From: JAJEAD01 sp964420925
GTDB taxonomy: Bacteria > Pseudomonadota > Gammaproteobacteria > HK1
Direction: 5' to 3'
Assembly: GCA_964420925.1 (NCBI GenBank)
Contig: CAYQVB010000145.1
Coordinates: forward strand, 18,860 to 82,859
Length of the DNA stretch: 64,000 nucleotides
Under the pieces are notes generated by a model. That model did no database searches and was not told the origin of the DNA. It saw only the letters and a list, made by a program, of their open reading frames with translations. Position 1 is the stretch's first letter, and every line of letters starts with the position of its first letter. Position numbers and translations under genes: made by a program. Below are positions 27,264 through 33,931 of the stretch, piece after piece.

Positions 27264-29273
27264 TCAGGCGCGACGCCGGACGCGGCGCCGGGGGCGCCGC
27301 CCTTGCGCTTCTCTCCGTCGCGGCACCGGCAGGCTGAGCACCTGTTCCAGGTGGGGATAGGAGGCGCTGCGATGAGGAATCGCCATCGCGTCGACGAAGT
27401 GCTCCTGGAAGCGCGGCTCGACCGCGGTCTCGATCTTCTGGATGTGACGCACCACGTCTTCGATCTCCGTGCGCGAACGCTTGTCGAGCAACGCGACGCG
27501 CGCTCCGGTGCCGGCGGCGTTGCCGGCGGAGGTCACGTGCGCCAGTGCGCAGTCCGGCACCATGCCGAGCACCATCGCGTACTTGACGTCGATGTGGCTG
27601 CCGAAGGCGCCGGCGAGGCGAACCCGATCGACGTGGTCGACGCGCAGATGGTCCATCAACAGGCGCACCCCGGCGTAGAGCGCCGCCTTGGCGAGCTGGA
27701 TGGCGCGCACGTCGTTCTGGGTGATCCGCAGCGGCACCTCCCCTCGGTGCAGCAGGTAGCTGAAGGTGCGCCCCTCCGCGACGATCCGGTCACTTCGCTG
27801 CGCGAAGCTTCCGTCCACGACACCGTCCGCGTCGATGATGCCGGCGAGAAACATCTCCGCGATCGCCTCGATGATGCCGGAGCCGCAGATCCCGGTGATG
27901 CCGCTTCCCGCCGTCGCTTCCGCGAACCCCGGCTCGTCCGACCACAGCTCGGCGCCGATGACCCGGAAGCGCGGCTCGAGGGTGCGGGGATCGATGCGCA
28001 CCCGCTCCACCGCGCCCGGCGCCGCGCGTTGCCCGCAACTGATCTGGGCGCCCTCGAACGCGGGGCCGGTCGGACTCGAGCAGGCGAGCATGCGATGGCG
28101 GTTGCCGAGCATGATCTCGGCATTGGTGCCCACGTCCACCACCAGGCTCATCTCCTCGCGGAGATAGGGCGCCTCGGAGAGCAGTACTCCCGCCGCATCC
28201 GCCCCCACGTGCCCTGCGATGCAGGGGAGGACGTACACGCGGGCATGGGGATTCAGCTCGAGCCCCAGCCCCTGCGCACCGGTGACCACCGCTTCGTCGG
28301 TGGCGAGCGCGAAGGGGGCGCCGCCGAGCTCGATCGGGTTCATGCCGAGCAGCAGGTGGTGCATGATGGGGTTGCCGACGAAGGTCACTTCGAGGATGTC
28401 CGTCACCTCGACCGCCGCGTCCTCCGCCACCGCCCGTGCGAGCGCATTGATCGCGGCCCGGACCGCCGCCGTCATCTCCTTTTCGCCTCCGGGATTCATC
28501 ATCACGTAGGAGACGCGGCTCATCAGGTCTTCGCCGAAGCGGATCTGGGGGTTCATCACCCCCGAGGAAGCGACAACTTCCCCGGACGAGAGATCGCACA
28601 GGTGTGCCGCCACCGTGGTCGAGCCGACATCCACCGCGAGCCCGAACACGCGGTCCTTGTAGCCCGGCCACACCCCGATGATCTCGGATTCGTCGTAGAT
28701 CGCGACGGTGACGTTCCAGTCTCCCTCGCGCAGGGTGTCCTGGAGCCCGTGCAGGATGTCCGGGTCGCAGTCGAGGCTTGCCAGGCGCCACTCGAACTCG
28801 AGCGCCTCCTTCAGCCGGCGCAGGTCCGAGGCGGGATCGTGCATGTCCGGCTCCTGCACCTCGACGTAGTGCAGGTGCACCATGGGGTTCATCTCGATGT
28901 CGTGGACCTCGACCCGCTTGCGCACCACCTGCCGGTGCACCTGACTCTCCGGGGGCACGTCCACGACGACATCGCCGAGGATGGCGGTCGAGCAACCGAG
29001 GCGGCGACCGTCGGCGAGAGGATTCTCGCTCGCGTAGCGATCCTCCACCTCCGAGACCTGGCTCAGGTGGGCAGGAGCCGACTCGATGCCGTGCTTGGCG
29101 AAGGTGCCGATGCTCTGCACGACCTGGCAGCGGCCGCAGATCCCCCGCCCGCCGCATACCGAGTCGAGGTCGACGCCGAGCGCACGCGCCGCCTGCAGGA
29201 TCGTGGTACCGGCGGGAAAGCGCCCGCGCCGCCCGGAGGGAGTGAAGACGACGAGCGCTTCGTCAGCCCGCAT
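27264..29273 (-). CDS. Ferredoxin-ASKHA protein (DUF4445, RACo-like corrinoid reductive activator)
   Basis: A 669-residue protein with an N-terminal plant-type [2Fe-2S] domain (Cys40, Cys46, Cys49 and Cys94) and a C-terminal ASKHA ATPase domain (DUF4445), with phosphate loops AVDVGSTTVAAHL (about residues 218-230) and VVDVGTNAEIML (about 373-384) and the GICGSGIIEAIAEM helix. RACo/RamA-type proteins of this layout use ATP to reduce Co(II) corrinoid proteins back to Co(I) after accidental oxidation. That fits the corrinoid protein encoded at the head of the operon. The C-terminus ends in an Arg-rich tail (RREAQGRRPRRRVRRRA). Its start codon lies inside one arm of a 19-base inverted repeat whose other arm spans the stop of the upstream methyltransferase gene. 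Confidence 0.88.
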   Translation of the reverse strand: MRADEALVVFTPSGRRGRFPAGTTILQAARALGVDLDSVCGGRGICGRCQVVQSIGTFAKHGIESAPAHLSQVSEVEDRYASENPLADGRRLGCSTAILGDVVVDVPPESQVHRQVVRKRVEVHDIEMNPMVHLHYVEVQEPDMHDPASDLRRLKEALEFEWRLASLDCDPDILHGLQDTLREGDWNVTVAIYDESEIIGVWPGYKDRVFGLAVDVGSTTVAAHLCDLSSGEVVASSGVMNPQIRFGEDLMSRVSYVMMNPGGEKEMTAAVRAAINALARAVAEDAAVEVTDILEVTFVGNPIMHHLLLGMNPIELGGAPFALATDEAVVTGAQGLGLELNPHARVYVLPCIAGHVGADAAGVLLSEAPYLREEMSLVVDVGTNAEIMLGNRHRMLACSSPTGPAFEGAQISCGQRAAPGAVERVRIDPRTLEPRFRVIGAELWSDEPGFAEATAGSGITGICGSGIIEAIAEMFLAGIIDADGVVDGSFAQRSDRIVAEGRTFSYLLHRGEVPLRITQNDVRAIQLAKAALYAGVRLLMDHLRVDHVDRVRLAGAFGSHIDVKYAMVLGMVPDCALAHVTSAGNAAGTGARVALLDKRSRTEIEDVVRHIQKIETAVEPRFQEHFVDAMAIPHRSASYPHLEQVLSLPVPRRREAQGRRPRRRVRRRA

Positions 29274-29555
29274 TCGTCACCAAGCTACGTGGCGAGGGCG
29301 TCGAGACGCCTTGGGCCGTGGATGCACGGACTGAGGGGCGTGTGCGGGCGAGCCGGAAACCGACGAAGCGCCGGTGGCGCTTCGTCCCGGCGAGCGGGCA
29401 AGCCGGGGATGGCTTGCCCGGCCTGCAAGCAACGCTCCGGACTGTGGAGCGCTAGCCAAGTAGTAGTAACCATGTCGAAGTGGCTCGAGGGAGTACGCCC
29501 GCTCACAGCGAGCGTATCGGCGTCCGCAGCAGGAGTTTGGTGACGAATGCGGGCT
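29265..29555. repeat. Structured intergenic element bounded by a 19-base perfect inverted repeat
   Basis: Left arm 29265-29283 and right arm 29537-29555 are exact reverse complements (TTGGTGACGAATGCGGGCT on the plus strand at the right). Nested inside are a perfect 11-base hairpin with a 3-base loop (29362-29372/29376-29386, arm GACGAAGCGCC), a 9-base hairpin (29396-29404/29411-29419, arm GGGCAAGCC) and a 5-base hairpin (29434-29438/29446-29450). On the minus-strand transcript one arm covers the methyltransferase stop codon (29554-29556 on the edge) and the other the activator ATG (29271-29273). It could be a regulatory RNA structure or a miniature transposable element with terminal inverted repeats. 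No target duplication was recognised and no second copy is seen in the window. Confidence 0.75.
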
Positions 29556-30462
29556 AACCACGGCGTCGGCGGCGACCCTCGCGGCGCCCGCGCCCGCCCC
29601 CGGCTTCGATTCCGCTCGGCGGAGTCCGGTACTTGCGGATCCAGCGGCGGCAGTCGGGGTCGTGTCCCATCATCACGTCGGCCCCGGACACGGCCTGGAT
29701 CACGCTCTCTTCGAGCGGATTGGTGATCGCGGAGGTGAGTCCGGCCGCGATCGCCATGGTGAGGAAGGCGTTGTTGATGCCCGGCCGGTTGGGCAGTCCG
29801 AAGCTCACGTTGGAGGCGCCGCAGGTCGAGTTGACACCGAGCTCCTCGCGCAACCGGCGCAGGATGTGCATGACCTGCCGCCCGGCCCGGTTGATGGCGC
29901 CGATCGGCATGACGAGCGGGTCCACCACCACGTCGGCGCGCGGAATGCCGTGGTCCTCCGCGCGCTCCACGATCTTCTTCGCCACCGCGAAACGCACATC
30001 CGGGTCCTCCGAGATGCCGGTCTCGTCGTTCGAGATGGCGACCACCGCCGCGCCGTACTTCCTGACCAGCGGCAGCACCGACTCCAGCCGCTCTTCCTCC
30101 CCGGTGACCGAGTTGACGAGGGCCTTGCCCTGGTAGACCTCGAGGCCCCGTTCCAGCGCGGCCACGATCGACGAATCGATGGACAGGGGCGCGTCGGTGA
30201 TGTCCTGCACGAGCCGGACCGCTTCGGCGAGGATTGCCGGCTCGTCGGCGAGCGGGATACCGGCGTTCACGTCCAGCATGTGGGCCCCCGCCCCAACCTG
30301 CGCGAGCGCGTCGGACTCGACCCGGGTGAAGTCCCCGGCCGCCATCTCGGCCGCGAGCACCTTGCGCCCGGTGGGGTTGATGCGCTCCCCGATCACCACG
30401 AAGGGGCGCTCGAACCCGATGACAACTTCCCGGCGGGGCGAACTGACGACGGTATCGGTCAT
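29554..30462 (-). CDS. Pterin-binding methyltransferase (MtgA/AcsE-like, dihydropteroate-synthase fold)
   Basis: A 302-residue TIM-barrel protein that moves methyl groups between a methylcorrinoid protein and tetrahydrofolate. The pterin-binding motif VIGERINPTGRK is at residues 23-34, DVNAG at about 63-67, PLSIDSS near 94 and the TCGASNVSFGLPNRPGINNAFLT segment near 215-237, as in methyl-H4folate:corrinoid methyltransferases. Folate synthesis (FolP) is excluded by the operon context and these motifs. Start overlaps the metF stop (ATGA). In an aerobe the direction is most likely methylcorrinoid to methyl-H4folate. Odd: an Arg/Gly-rich tail (GGGRGRREGRRRRRG) ends the protein. Confidence 0.87.
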   Translation of the reverse strand: MTDTVVSSPRREVVIGFERPFVVIGERINPTGRKVLAAEMAAGDFTRVESDALAQVGAGAHMLDVNAGIPLADEPAILAEAVRLVQDITDAPLSIDSSIVAALERGLEVYQGKALVNSVTGEEERLESVLPLVRKYGAAVVAISNDETGISEDPDVRFAVAKKIVERAEDHGIPRADVVVDPLVMPIGAINRAGRQVMHILRRLREELGVNSTCGASNVSFGLPNRPGINNAFLTMAIAAGLTSAITNPLEESVIQAVSGADVMMGHDPDCRRWIRKYRTPPSGIEAGGGRGRREGRRRRRG

Positions 30463-31463
30463 AGAACGGCTCTCTTCGCAGCAGGCTGGTCGCCGCCCGG
30501 GCGCCAGGGCCGGCGCTCTCCGAGCACCGCCGAGGCATCGATGATCTCCGCGATCGCCTCCTCCTGGCGATAGGCCATCACGTGCACACCCGCCACCCCT
30601 TCGATCTCCCGGATCTCCTGAATCGTCTCCACGCACAGGCGCCGGCCTTCCATTCGGGGCGAACGGGCGCGAGCGAGGCGGTCGATGGTCGACTCGGGAA
30701 TGTGCACCCCCGGTACGTGCGCAAGGATCCAGCGCGCGGCACGGGCCGATGCGAGCGGGCCGACGCCAATGAGAATGAAGCAGCGCTCGTGGAGGCCGCG
30801 ATCGCGCGCCTGGGACATGAAGCGGCGCAGTCGCGGCACGTCGAAGCAGTACTGCGTCTGCGCGAACTGCATGCCGGCCTCGATTTTCTTCTCCAGGTGC
30901 TCCACCCGGAAATCGAAGGGCGGCATGAAGGGATTGGCGGCGCCGCCCACCAGGACCCGGGGGGGCCGACTGATGGCCCGGCCGCTCTCGAAGCGCGACT
31001 CGTCCCGCATCCTCCGCACCAGGGAGATGAGCGACACCGCGTCGAGGTCGAAAACCGGCTTGGCCGCGGGATGATCCCCCGCCTGCACGCCGTCGCCGGT
31101 GAGGCAGAGGATGTTGGAGACCCCCATTGCCGCGGCCCCGAGCACCTCTCCCTGGATGGCGATGCGGTTGCGGTCGCGACAGGAGATCTGCATCACCATG
31201 GAATAGCCGAGTCGGGTCAGCAGGGAACACACGCCGACGCTGGACATGTGACAGTTCGCGCCCGAACCGTCGGTGGCGTTTATCGCGTCCACGTAGCCTT
31301 CGAAGACCCGCGCGCGCGAGTACACCTCTTCCGGATCCGCAGAGTCCGGCGGCGAGAGCTCCGCGGTGACCGCGAAGCGGCGGCTGCGCAGCACCTGCTC
31401 GAAGCGTCCGGGTGAGCTCGAGCCCGGGGGGAGCGGCAGCTCCGCAGCGGGATCCGCGACCAT
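30459..31463 (-). CDS. metF: Methylenetetrahydrofolate reductase (operon copy)
   Basis: A 334-residue MetF-family TIM-barrel flavoprotein. The catalytic glutamate equivalent is Glu35 in AVTAELSPPDS; the FAD/folate regions MQISCRDRNRIAIQGEVLGA and NILCLTGDG (about residues 96-125) and FAQTQYCFDV (about 193-202) are intact. In a demethylating pathway it would oxidise methyl-H4folate to methylene-H4folate. The start at MVADPAAEL overlaps the upstream MetV-like stop by one base (TGATG); the longer open frame upstream is a shadow of that gene. The direct neighbour MetV-like protein suggests a MetFV complex. A second, separate metF lies at 42.5 kb. Confidence 0.9.
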   Translation of the reverse strand: MVADPAAELPLPPGSSSPGRFEQVLRSRRFAVTAELSPPDSADPEEVYSRARVFEGYVDAINATDGSGANCHMSSVGVCSLLTRLGYSMVMQISCRDRNRIAIQGEVLGAAAMGVSNILCLTGDGVQAGDHPAAKPVFDLDAVSLISLVRRMRDESRFESGRAISRPPRVLVGGAANPFMPPFDFRVEHLEKKIEAGMQFAQTQYCFDVPRLRRFMSQARDRGLHERCFILIGVGPLASARAARWILAHVPGVHIPESTIDRLARARSPRMEGRRLCVETIQEIREIEGVAGVHVMAYRQEEAIAEIIDASAVLGERRPWRPGGDQPAAKRAVL

Positions 31464-31933
31464 CACTCTACCGGCTCCCGGGTCTCCTGCGTCGAGCGTC
31501 GGCGCGCCGCTTCGAGCCAGAAGGAACGGCCCGCCACCCGGTGGTCGAAGGCCACCTGCACCTGGCGAATGGCGTCGCCGTTTCGCATGCGTCGGCTTCC
31601 CTCCCATGCCTCGACCCAGACGCAGCGCATGGTGGGAATCACTTCGCAGTTCCCGTCGGCGCGGACACCGCCGCAGGGCCCGTTGCGCAGTTGCTTGGGA
31701 CAGTTCATCGGGCAGGACATGCCGGTCGAGCCGAGCAGGCACTCGCCGCACATCCGGCAATCGAAGAGAAAGCGCTTGACGAGCGCTTCCAACGCCGCCA
31801 CCGGGCGCTCCAGGCGCCGGTAGCCGATACGCCGGAAGAGCGGGTGCATGGTTTCGAGCAGGGTCTCGAAGACGGCGTAGAGCGCTTCGAGAAGACGTGC
31901 GTGGCGAACCGACCAGCGACGCACCGCGTACAT
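31463..31933 (-). CDS. MetV-like protein (methylenetetrahydrofolate reductase C-terminal/zinc-finger domain)
   Basis: A 156-residue protein matching the MTHFR_C family (PF12225), known from acetogen MetV and as a partner of MetF. Seven cysteines at 59, 62, 65, 74, 78, 87 and 96 lie in the pattern CxxCxxC, CPMNCPK, NGPCGG, a likely iron-sulfur or zinc site. In MetFV complexes this subunit connects MetF to an electron carrier. It sits four bases after the PF13769 gene and its stop overlaps the metF start, so the two proteins are translationally coupled. Its presence suggests that this MetF does not simply use NADH. Confidence 0.85.
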   Translation of the reverse strand: MYAVRRWSVRHARLLEALYAVFETLLETMHPLFRRIGYRRLERPVAALEALVKRFLFDCRMCGECLLGSTGMSCPMNCPKQLRNGPCGGVRADGNCEVIPTMRCVWVEAWEGSRRMRNGDAIRQVQVAFDHRVAGRSFWLEAARRRSTQETREPVE

Positions 31934-31937
31934 CGGG

Positions 31938-32249
31938 TCAGTCCTCGCTCCGCGGATCGATGCCGCCGGCCTTCACCATCGCCTCGAGCCGCTCGTCGCT
32001 GAAGGCCGTCTCGAGCCGTGCCGCTTCCGCCCGCATCACCTCCTCGATGTCGTCCCCGCAGGGCCGGGACACGCGCCGCCACTCTTCCAGGTACTTGTCG
32101 CTGCTGCCCTTTCCGGCGCGCATCGCGGCCCGATCGATGGCGGTGTGAAAGCGTTCCGAGAGCGGGGTTTTGGTGTTGGTCCGCCCCCGCCGGACAATGA
32201 CCTGAGCGGGAATGTCGCGCCAGTACACCGTGATGAGCTTCGCCGCCAT
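31938..32249 (-). CDS. Small PF13769 ('virulence factor' domain) protein
   Basis: A 103-residue protein with the VYWRDIPAQVIVRRGR start and SERFHTAIDRAAMRAG, DKYLEEWRR segments of the family labelled 'virulence factor' (PF13769). The name is historical; the gene is wedged between DUF1638 and the MetV-like gene with gaps of only three or four bases, which ties it to corrinoid methyl transfer. No catalytic motif, signal peptide or membrane helix is seen. A small accessory or assembly subunit is plausible. It deserves a function-based name once tested. Confidence 0.75.
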   Translation of the reverse strand: MAAKLITVYWRDIPAQVIVRRGRTNTKTPLSERFHTAIDRAAMRAGKGSSDKYLEEWRRVSRPCGDDIEEVMRAEAARLETAFSDERLEAMVKAGGIDPRSED

Positions 32250-32252
32250 CGC

Positions 32253-32870
32253 CTACGCGTCTCCTGGCGATACCCGGGTCGTCGCCGGCAGGGAGCGAAG
32301 CGCCCCTTCCAGGTCGCCATATCCGGTCACGTGATGCTCGAAGCGAAGCGACAGCCGCTCCGCCGCCGCCCGGGCCCGCGCGAGGAGATCGGCGTCTTCG
32401 CGCTGAGCGAGATAGACGAGCTTGCGATAGTTCCCGAAGTACTCGCGTTCGAGCTGCGGATGGCGGTCGATACCGAGCCCCCGGATGATGAGGCGATCGA
32501 AGTGACGGGCGAGGAAATCGGTGAGGTAGAGGGTGCCGGGCTCGGCCTCGGAGAGCCGGTCGAAAAGTTGCGAGCCGGCAAAGAATCCGTAGCAATGCGC
32601 GCCGGGGATCCTCGACACGCCCTCCTCTTCGAGCACCGCGTCGAGGAGACCTCCGGTCCCGCAGTCCGCATACGCGACGAAGATGTCTGCGAAGCGGCCG
32701 CGGGCGTCTCGAATCTTCTCCCGCACCGCCGCCGGGATCCGCTCCGGCCGGTTGTGAAGATCGGCGGGCAGGCACTGGAGGGTGATGTGATCCCACCCGT
32801 TCGCGGCACGCAACGCCACGATTTCATGCGAAATCGCCCCGCATGCGATCACCAGGGTGCCTTCCGGCAC
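32253..32870 (-). CDS. DUF1638 protein of corrinoid methyltransferase clusters
   Basis: A 205-residue protein of the DUF1638 family, commonly encoded next to corrinoid proteins and trimethylamine-methyltransferase-like genes. It begins LVIACGAISHEIVAL and carries conserved cysteines in IACGAI, YADCGTGGLLDAVL and GAHCYGFFAG, plus the LPADLHNRPERIP motif. The three cysteine-glycine sites suggest a metal or cofactor site, so a role in corrinoid assembly or reduction is possible, but the activity is unknown. Located 33 bases after the corrinoid-protein gene and three bases before the PF13769 gene. Confidence 0.82.
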   Translation of the reverse strand: MPEGTLVIACGAISHEIVALRAANGWDHITLQCLPADLHNRPERIPAAVREKIRDARGRFADIFVAYADCGTGGLLDAVLEEEGVSRIPGAHCYGFFAGSQLFDRLSEAEPGTLYLTDFLARHFDRLIIRGLGIDRHPQLEREYFGNYRKLVYLAQREDADLLARARAAAERLSLRFEHHVTGYGDLEGALRSLPATTRVSPGDA

Positions 32871-32903
32871 GGTGTTGCGCCCTCCTGTCGGCGGGATGCC
32901 GGC

Positions 32904-33626
32904 CTACACCGCCGCCGCTTTCGCCGCCCGATGCCGGGCCACCAGCTCCTTGGCGGTCTCCACCGCGACCGCGGCATCCCGGCAGTAGGCGTCCGCCCCG
33001 ATCGCCTCGGCGAACTGCTCGTTCAGGGGCGCGCCACCGACGAGCACGATGTAGTCGTCGCGGATCCCCTTCTCGACCATGGTGTCGATGACCACCTTCA
33101 TGTAGGGCATGGTGGTGGTGAGCAGCGCCGACATCCCGAGAATTTCGGGCTGGTGCTCCTCGATCGCCTCGAGGTAGTTCTCCACCGGATTGTTGATGCC
33201 GATGTTGAAGACCTCGAAGCCCGCGCCCTCGAGCATCATGGCGACCAGGTTCTTGCCGATGTCGTGGATGTCGCCCTTCACGGTGCCGATCACCACCTTC
33301 CCGATGGTTTCCGCTCCGGTTTCGGTGAGCAGCGGGCGCAGGATCTCCATGCCCCCCTTCATCGCATTGGCGGCGAGCAGCACCTCCGGCACGAAGAGGA
33401 TACCGTCGCGGAAGTCGATGCCGACGATGCGCATGCCCTCGACCAGCGCTTCGTCGAGCAACTGCTTCGGACCCCACCCGCGATCGAGCAGGATATGGGT
33501 ACCTTCCTCGATCTCCTCCTTCAGTCCGTCGTAGAGATCGTCGTGCATCTGCTTGACGAGCTCGTCGTCCGGCAGGGTGCTCAGATCGAGATCTTCACCC
33601 TCGTCCAAATCGACTTCATCGTTCAC
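32904..33626 (-). CDS. Corrinoid (B12-binding) methyltransferase protein, MtbC/MtgC-like
   Basis: A 240-residue cobalamin carrier. An N-terminal helical cap domain (about residues 20-105, LLDRGWGPKQLLDEALVEGMRIVG...FVPEVLLAANAMKGGMEIL) is followed by the Rossmann B12-binding domain with the DxHxxG motif GDIHDIGKN (Asp119, His121, Gly124). It would accept a methyl group from a substrate-specific methyltransferase and hand it to the pterin methyltransferase. The start is GTG at 33626, preceded by AGGAG seven bases upstream; the longer open frame has no ribosome site and no family similarity. The first 24 residues are strikingly acidic. It heads a seven-gene minus-strand operon. Confidence 0.93.
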   Translation of the reverse strand: MNDEVDLDEGEDLDLSTLPDDELVKQMHDDLYDGLKEEIEEGTHILLDRGWGPKQLLDEALVEGMRIVGIDFRDGILFVPEVLLAANAMKGGMEILRPLLTETGAETIGKVVIGTVKGDIHDIGKNLVAMMLEGAGFEVFNIGINNPVENYLEAIEEHQPEILGMSALLTTTMPYMKVVIDTMVEKGIRDDYIVLVGGAPLNEQFAEAIGADAYCRDAAVAVETAKELVARHRAAKAAAV

Positions 33627-33931
33627 ACCGGGGCTCCTGATGGCCGTCGCACGCGGCGAGATATCGAGCGGCCCACGCTCGAAGTGACGGCGGAAGATTA
33701 AGTGGCTCGGTGCATGCTGCTGGCGCGTCCGCGACATCGTGTTATCGAAAAACGACACCCGCCGGGTTGCAGTGCGCGTGAACCTCGGGAACGTTCCGCC
33801 CAGGACCGCGGGCGGCGGGAGGGTCGCCTCGCGAAAAGACCGTGTCGCTCGCGAGCAAGTGAAAAGGAAGCTCCCCGCTCACACTGCCGCGGCGTCCGCG
33901 CCGCCGCGCCGGGGGCGGCCTCACGATACCG
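33627..33931. other. Divergent intergenic region between the corrinoid operon and folD
   Basis: A 305-base stretch that must carry promoters for both directions. It contains small dyads, for example CTCGCGA/TCGCGAG at 33828-33834/33849-33855 and GTG-TCG/CGA-CAC around 33740-33760. I looked for cobalamin, tetrahydrofolate and ZTP riboswitch features here and saw none that convince. No gene is supported. Confidence 0.5.

Noticed and set aside
27303..29543. 746-residue plus-strand frame opposite the RACo-like gene
   Set aside because: Composition (very rich in His, Arg, Asp, Val) is typical of an antisense frame; the minus-strand protein has a complete ferredoxin and ASKHA domain.
29554..30462. 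Dihydropteroate synthase (folP) identity for the pterin-binding protein
   Set aside because: GERINPTGRK and the TCGASNVSFG region match methyl-H4folate:corrinoid methyltransferases, and the gene lies in a corrinoid operon.
31938..32249. True virulence role for the PF13769 protein
   Set aside because: The name is a historical family label; operon context points to corrinoid metabolism.
33627..33931. Possible cobalamin, tetrahydrofolate or ZTP riboswitch before the corrinoid gene or folD
   Set aside because: The conserved core sequences of these classes were not found on either strand; only small generic hairpins are present. A covariance-model search would be decisive.
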